Shown piece after piece: positions 6,527 through 10,000 of a stretch of DNA of 10,000 bases (the stretch's first letter is position 1; each line of letters opens with the position of its first letter). The DNA is from Rheinheimera sp. GTDB lineage: Bacteria > Pseudomonadota > Gammaproteobacteria > Enterobacterales > Alteromonadaceae. The stretch lies in assembly GCF_020217005.1 (NCBI RefSeq), contig NZ_JAIWOI010000312.1, forward strand, positions 1-10,000, given 5' to 3'. The notes under the pieces were generated by a model, which was given only the letters and a program-made list of their open reading frames with translations, was not told where the DNA came from and ran no database searches. The position numbers and the translations under genes were made by a program.

Positions 6527-6542
6527 GCTAAAAATATTTAGC
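6527..6542 (+). repeat. Inverted repeat in the precursor 2 leader
   Basis: GCTAAA (6527-6532), a four-base AATA loop and TTTAGC (6537-6542) form a perfect six-pair dyad between the predicted promoter and the ribosome binding site. It could be a protein-binding site or an mRNA hairpin. Being AT-rich, it is a weak structure. Confidence 0.4.
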
Positions 6543-6570
6543 AATATCATGAAATCAAATCATAAAAAAT

Positions 6571-6574
6571 GGAG
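6571..6574 (+). promoter_or_regulatory. Ribosome binding site fixing the precursor 2 start
   Basis: GGAG lies eight bases before the ATG at 6583. The alternative GTG at 6577 is only two bases away from the site. The ATG choice gives MSKIIRLLEK, which aligns without gap to MSTVISLLEK of precursor 1. Confidence 0.7.
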
Positions 6575-6582
6575 CTGTGCGC

Positions 6583-6852
6583 ATGTCGAAAATCATTCGT
6601 TTATTGGAAAAAATGGGCCAAAACTCAGAGTTTCGTTATGCAGATGCCGAGCATATTGCAAGCTTAATGGCTGATGCTGATCCAGCTTTGATTGATGCAG
6701 TGACTGCCGGTGACCAAAGCAAAATTGAGTTGCTATTAGGAGCCCGCACCAATGTTGTTTGTGGTATATATCCGGCTCAAGAACCCGATCAGGAAGAACC
6801 ATCTGAAGAAGAAAATGAAGATGGAAAAACTCATCAGAAAATAGCGGTTTAA
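6583..6852 (+). CDS. Putative split-borosin RiPP precursor peptide 2
   Basis: This 89-residue paralogue of the 78-residue precursor is encoded before the GNAT and methyltransferase genes' other flank. It keeps the LLEK-x-G start (7-12), FRYAD (17-21), the DPAL helix with a TAGDQ turn (33-45) and the block LGARTNVVCGI (52-62), which matches precursor 1 at 9 of 11 positions. The tail is longer and very acidic (EPDQEEPSEEENED, 67-80), with a basic end. Of the nine identical codons in the block, six differ synonymously, so the match reflects selection and not recent duplication. The downstream diguanylate cyclase gene begins 11 bases after the stop, and a TATAAT promoter lies upstream. It is likely modified in trans by the same methyltransferase; a regulatory or decoy role cannot be excluded. 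Confidence 0.8.
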   Translation: MSKIIRLLEKMGQNSEFRYADAEHIASLMADADPALIDAVTAGDQSKIELLLGARTNVVCGIYPAQEPDQEEPSEEENEDGKTHQKIAV

Positions 6853-6863
6853 AATTAGAATTA

Positions 6864-8618
6864 ATGTTCAATTCTAGTTGGGCTTTGCACCTAAATAAGT
6901 TTCTGATGTTTTGGAAGCTTATTCTGCTTCATTTTTTTTTGACTTTTGCTGTTTATGCGCAAGAGGCAACACAAGATCTCCTTGCTGCAGATCAGATTAA
7001 AAGTACGGACTTTGCTGAGTTTCAAAAAAATCTCAGTTTAATCGAGCAAAAATATTCAACACTTAGTGATCTTGAGGAAGACTATTTCCTATTGCTTCGT
7101 GCGTACGAGGCAGCCTATTCCGGTGATACAGCTAAGTCTATTGAGCTTACGTTACAACTTAACAACACCGGAGTTGACCAGACCATTGCATTCAGAGCAA
7201 AAGCACTAGCGATCAATAGTCTTGTTGTTAACCGGCGTTATTTGGAAGCCTTTACTTATCTGGAACAAATTATTAATCAGGTTAGTAAAATCGAGCAGCC
7301 TTTGGCCCGGGAGCAAGGTTTATTAGTTACAGCGATGATGTACAGATATGTAGAACGTTATGAGCAAACCATAGAATATACAGAACAAATAGAGGGCGAG
7401 AAGTTAAGAGAAACAGCAATCTGTGCGGCTAAACAACTACGTTTGGATGCCTTAAGTAGTGCGGGAATGACCGAACGTTTTCTTCAAGAGCTGGATTCTG
7501 GATTAGATTATTGTGAGCGAAGGGGCGAGATTCTGTGGGCCAATCTTATTCGAACTTATAAAGGAAAATATTTGCTCAAAACCGGTGAATGGCAAAAAGC
7601 CAAAGATTTTATGTCGCAGTACCGGGAGCAAGCTGTTTCTAGTTTGTATCCGCGACTTATAGCCGAATTCGATATTATTTTGGCCGAGGCCAATTATGCT
7701 TTAGGGCACCTTAATGAAGCGAGGGATTATGCCAGTCGTGTCATAGCAAGTAGAGCTGGAGACAATGTAATTTTCCCCAAAGTGACAGCATTAAAAATCC
7801 TCTTCCAGCTTGAAAAAGATAATGCTAACTACCAGCAGGCTCTTGATTATCATGAACAATATACAGCGGCCTTTACTGCTTACATGGACGATAAGTCAGC
7901 ACAGCAGATGGCGTACCATACGGCCCATTCAGAAATTCTGGCGCAAAATCAAAAGATAGCTTTGCTGGATAAAGACAATCAATTGTTACAGTTAGCGCAA
8001 GAAAAACTGAAGCATCAGGCTACCTCAAATCAATTGCTCATTGTCGCGTTGGCCATGCTGGTATTGGGTCTGGCGCTCATGGCCTATCGTAGTCTGCAAG
8101 CCCGCCAGCGTTTTAAAGCCCTGGCCGAATACGATGACTTAACGGCTATCAGCAACAGGTACCATTTTTCAGTTTCAGCCAAAGACGCTTTAAACTTGTG
8201 CCAAAAAGGTCAGCTACCGGCCGCTCTTATAGTGTTTGATTTGGACCACTTTAAACAAATTAACGATCAATATGGTCATGCAGCAGGTGATTGGGCATTA
8301 CGCCAAACTGTGGATACCTGTCGTAATTTTATGCGTAACAACGATGTATTTGGCCGAATTGGTGGTGAAGAATTCGCTATTTTATTACCAGGTTGTCAGA
8401 GCGATAAGGCGCATTTACTGGCCGATATATGTCGGGATGCCATCAAAAATATTGATACAGCAGCGTCTGGCTACGAGTTTAAATTAACTGCCAGTTTTGG
8501 TGTTACTTCAGCAGAACTTTCTGGTTATCATTTAACCAAACTGATTGAAGATGCAGACACTGCAATGTATCAGGCAAAACAGCAGGGGCGGAATAAAGTC
8601 CAGTTTTTTCAGGGCTGA
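6864..8618 (+). CDS. Membrane diguanylate cyclase with periplasmic TPR-like sensor region
   Basis: Predicted to make cyclic di-GMP from two GTP in the cytoplasm in response to a periplasmic signal. The 584 residues begin with a signal peptide (hydrophobic LILLHFFLTFAV at 19-30, probable cleavage after VYA at 32). A long helical, TPR-like region follows (about 40-345), then a coiled coil (about 350-388), one membrane helix (391-408) and a GGDEF domain (about 420-584). The active-site motif is GGEEF (500-504). The I-site RNND (491-494) lies exactly five residues upstream, so product inhibition is expected. The FDLDHFKQIND metal and substrate motif is at 458-468. No EAL domain is present. The start is uncertain: the ATG at 6864 has no clear ribosome binding site, and the ATG at 6906 would give a more compact signal peptide. 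It is probably co-transcribed with precursor 2. Confidence 0.93.
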   Translation: MFNSSWALHLNKFLMFWKLILLHFFLTFAVYAQEATQDLLAADQIKSTDFAEFQKNLSLIEQKYSTLSDLEEDYFLLLRAYEAAYSGDTAKSIELTLQLNNTGVDQTIAFRAKALAINSLVVNRRYLEAFTYLEQIINQVSKIEQPLAREQGLLVTAMMYRYVERYEQTIEYTEQIEGEKLRETAICAAKQLRLDALSSAGMTERFLQELDSGLDYCERRGEILWANLIRTYKGKYLLKTGEWQKAKDFMSQYREQAVSSLYPRLIAEFDIILAEANYALGHLNEARDYASRVIASRAGDNVIFPKVTALKILFQLEKDNANYQQALDYHEQYTAAFTAYMDDKSAQQMAYHTAHSEILAQNQKIALLDKDNQLLQLAQEKLKHQATSNQLLIVALAMLVLGLALMAYRSLQARQRFKALAEYDDLTAISNRYHFSVSAKDALNLCQKGQLPAALIVFDLDHFKQINDQYGHAAGDWALRQTVDTCRNFMRNNDVFGRIGGEEFAILLPGCQSDKAHLLADICRDAIKNIDTAASGYEFKLTASFGVTSAELSGYHLTKLIEDADTAMYQAKQQGRNKVQFFQG

Positions 8619-8620
8619 GT

Positions 8621-8684
8621 CTATTCGCAGGCCGCAACTGCTGTTGATTAGCTCTGCTGAAGAAAGCTCAGGATTAACGAATAG
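8621..8684. repeat. Widely spaced inverted repeat between the cyclase and TonB-like genes
   Basis: CTATTCG (8621-8627) is exactly complementary to CGAATAG (8678-8684), and the second arm runs into the GGGAG ribosome binding site of the next gene. If the leader folds this way the site could be partly masked. The 50-base loop makes this weak, and no T-run is present, so it is not a terminator. Confidence 0.3.
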
Positions 8685-8688
8685 GGAG
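8684..8688 (+). promoter_or_regulatory. Ribosome binding site fixing a TTG start
   Basis: GGGAG lies five bases before the TTG at 8694. The nearby ATG at 8689 is in another frame and stops after two codons. The next in-frame ATG is at codon 69, past the membrane anchor, so TTG is the only start that keeps the hydrophobic N-terminus. Confidence 0.65.
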
Positions 8689-8693
8689 ATGCT

Positions 8694-9950
8694 TTGAAAG
8701 CATTTTTGTGGTCTTTGTGTCTGCACATTGTGCTGATAGGTTTGCTGACCTATCATCATTTTGTGCCTACTGACGCCGCAAAAATTAAACCTGAACCCCC
8801 TATTCTGGCTTATGCATATCAGCCGATAAAAGCTGTGAAAGCGGCGCCAGTGCAACCACAGCAAGAGGTAACAAAGGCAGAACAGGTTATAGTGCCACCA
8901 ATGCCTGCCAAAATACCAAATCAACAAGCTCCAGCCAAAACGCCAGTAAAAAAGCCCCAAAAGAAAAACACAACTCAAAAAGCTAAACCTAAATCCAATC
9001 TAAAACCAACAAAAGCCAAGGTAGCTCAGCCCAAAAAGAAGCCTTTTGTACCAGTGCGTAAACCCGCTATGGTTAAAACACCGCCAGTAGTACCAGCGCC
9101 TAAGCCGTTGCCGGTACCGAAAGTAGCTGACGTGGTTGCTGCTAAGCCGTTGCCGGTACCGAAAGCAGCTGACGTGGTTGCTGCTAAGCCGTTGCCGGTA
9201 CCGAAAGTAGCTGACGTGGTTGCTGCTAAGCCGTTGCCTGCGCCGAAAGCGGCTGAAGTGGTCGCTACTAAGCCGTTGCCGGTACCGAAAGCAGCTGAAG
9301 TGGTCGCTGCAAAGCCGTTGCCGGTACCGAAAGCGGCTGAAGTGGTTGCTGCTAAGCCGTTGCCGGTACCGAAAGCGGCTGAAGTGGTCGCAGCTAAGCC
9401 GTTGCCGGTACCGAAAGCGGCTGAAGTGGTCGCTGCAAAGCCCCTGCCTGCAGCTAAAGTCGCTGACCCGGTGGCGGCTAAGCCTGTGCCCGAAGCTGCA
9501 AAAGCAAAAGTTGAAAATCCGGCTGCAGAACCTCAGGTTGTGCAGAGAGAGCTTCAAAACGGAGCACTACAATCTGCCAGGAAACAAGACTCAGCTGATC
9601 AGCTTTCAAGGCTTTTGCAGAAGGATAAAAGTATGGCAAACAAAGCCCTGCAGTCCGCTAAGCAGGGCGATGCTTCAGGTTCCGGCAGTTGGAAAGAGAA
9701 ACAAAAACAGTTGGCTCTGGAAATTACAGCTCAGAAGGCTGAACCAAAGCCGGAGACTGGGCGCAAGGTGAAAGACTTTGCCGATGGCAGTATGTTGATC
9801 GATACCAACCCAGGTTGCTGGAAAGTCCCTCCAGCAGGCTCCAGCAAAGACTCTATCTGGTTATCAACCAGTGTTCCCTGTAAAGCCGATACCACAGTTG
9901 AGCAAATAGACGCCATTTTGAACAAACGCCGGAGTTACAGCAGGGACTAG
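8694..9950 (+). CDS. TonB/TolA-like membrane-anchored protein with Pro/Lys/Ala repeats and a novel C-terminal domain
   Basis: This 418-residue protein begins with a short cytoplasmic end and one membrane helix, FLWSLCLHIVLIGLLTY (4-20). The Ser and His in SLCLH (7-11) recall the TonB/TolA anchor that contacts ExbB-ExbD or TolQ-TolR. A Pro/Lys/Gln-rich stretch (30-135) and nine tandem 14-residue units of the type KPLPVPKAAEVVAA (137-262) could span the periplasm as an extended rod. A polar helical part follows (280-350), then a short final domain (about 357-418) with C375 and C396, probably disulfide-linked, and no TonB_C or TolA_C motif that I recognise. The start is TTG, supported by GGGAG. 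Its partner and function are unknown; no ExbBD-like gene is in the window. A TonB-like energy transducer is the leading guess; a plain periplasm-spanning tether is the alternative. Confidence 0.85.
   Translation: MKAFLWSLCLHIVLIGLLTYHHFVPTDAAKIKPEPPILAYAYQPIKAVKAAPVQPQQEVTKAEQVIVPPMPAKIPNQQAPAKTPVKKPQKKNTTQKAKPKSNLKPTKAKVAQPKKKPFVPVRKPAMVKTPPVVPAPKPLPVPKVADVVAAKPLPVPKAADVVAAKPLPVPKVADVVAAKPLPAPKAAEVVATKPLPVPKAAEVVAAKPLPVPKAAEVVAAKPLPVPKAAEVVAAKPLPVPKAAEVVAAKPLPAAKVADPVAAKPVPEAAKAKVENPAAEPQVVQRELQNGALQSARKQDSADQLSRLLQKDKSMANKALQSAKQGDASGSGSWKEKQKQLALEITAQKAEPKPETGRKVKDFADGSMLIDTNPGCWKVPPAGSSKDSIWLSTSVPCKADTTVEQIDAILNKRRSYSRD
9102..9479 (+). repeat. Tandem 42-bp repeat, nine units, in frame
   Basis: Exactly nine 42-base units encode nine 14-residue units. 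Seven carry the palindrome CGGTACCG; units 4 and 9 do not, having PAPK or PAAK in place of PVPK. Units 1-3 read AD, units 4-8 read AE, and unit 9 is degenerate, followed by a further partial unit. The near identity of units 5-8 points to recent expansion by slippage or unequal exchange, so copy number may vary among strains. Confidence 0.93.
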
Positions 9951-10000
9951 TAAAGCAGAGTGGGATCTTCTGCAGAATAGCCACAGTCAGATGAAGAGTT

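Noticed and set aside
9102..9479. CRISPR array
   Set aside because: The 42-bp units are contiguous, with no variable spacers, and translate into a regular peptide repeat.
9000..9557. Long antisense frame over the repeat region of the TonB-like gene, and a second plus-strand frame at 9220-9771
   Set aside because: Both are open only because the 42-bp repeat is a multiple of three and lacks stops in these frames. Their products are low-complexity Arg/Ser or Arg/Leu/Lys repeats.
9955..9973. GCAGA/TCTGC dyad after the last gene as a terminator
   Set aside because: Five pairs with a nine-base loop and no T-run after it.

Overview
The window looks like a gammaproteobacterial chromosome. RNase III, Era, RecO, PdxJ and AcpS read as close relatives of the E. 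coli proteins and lie in the usual rnc-era-recO-pdxJ-acpS order. The gene content and moderate base composition suggest an Alteromonadales/Chromatiaceae relative such as Rheinheimera, but that genus is an inference and was not tested.

Layout. Positions 2-3346 hold a tight plus-strand housekeeping operon (RNase III, already open at the window edge, then Era, RecO, PdxJ and AcpS) with overlaps or gaps of only a few bases. A minus-strand gene for an unrecognised lipoprotein (3493-4272) follows, convergent with acpS. The intergenic stretch after it (4273-4815) contains a second, diverged copy of the last 63 bases of acpS (4568-4630), so the lipoprotein segment is bracketed by direct repeats as if it had been inserted at the acpS 3' end.

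Positions 4816-6852 are the most interesting part. A 78-residue peptide gene is followed by a tetrapyrrole-methylase-fold SAM methyltransferase with the residues typical of borosin alpha-N-methyltransferases (R..TY, FYGHPGVF, PGISAEDCL), then a GNAT acetyltransferase, then a second 89-residue peptide gene homologous to the first. The two peptides share an N-terminal LLEK-x-G helix region and a near-identical block, LGARTNV[IV]CG, ahead of a divergent acidic tail. I read this as a split borosin RiPP locus (precursor and methyltransferase on separate chains, as in Shewanella SonA/SonM), with two precursors, a possible acetyltransferase tailoring enzyme, and a hairpin between the first precursor and the methyltransferase that could act as an attenuator. 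No protease or exporter is visible in the window.

The second precursor has its own good sigma-70-like promoter and sits 11 bases before a membrane diguanylate cyclase (signal peptide, TPR-like periplasmic region, one membrane helix, GGEEF domain with an intact I-site). This raises the possibility that the peptide and c-di-GMP signalling are linked. The window closes with a TTG-started, TonB/TolA-like anchored protein (8694-9950) carrying nine 14-residue Pro/Lys/Ala repeats encoded by 42-bp tandem repeats, and a short C-terminal domain with two cysteines that is not a recognisable TonB domain.
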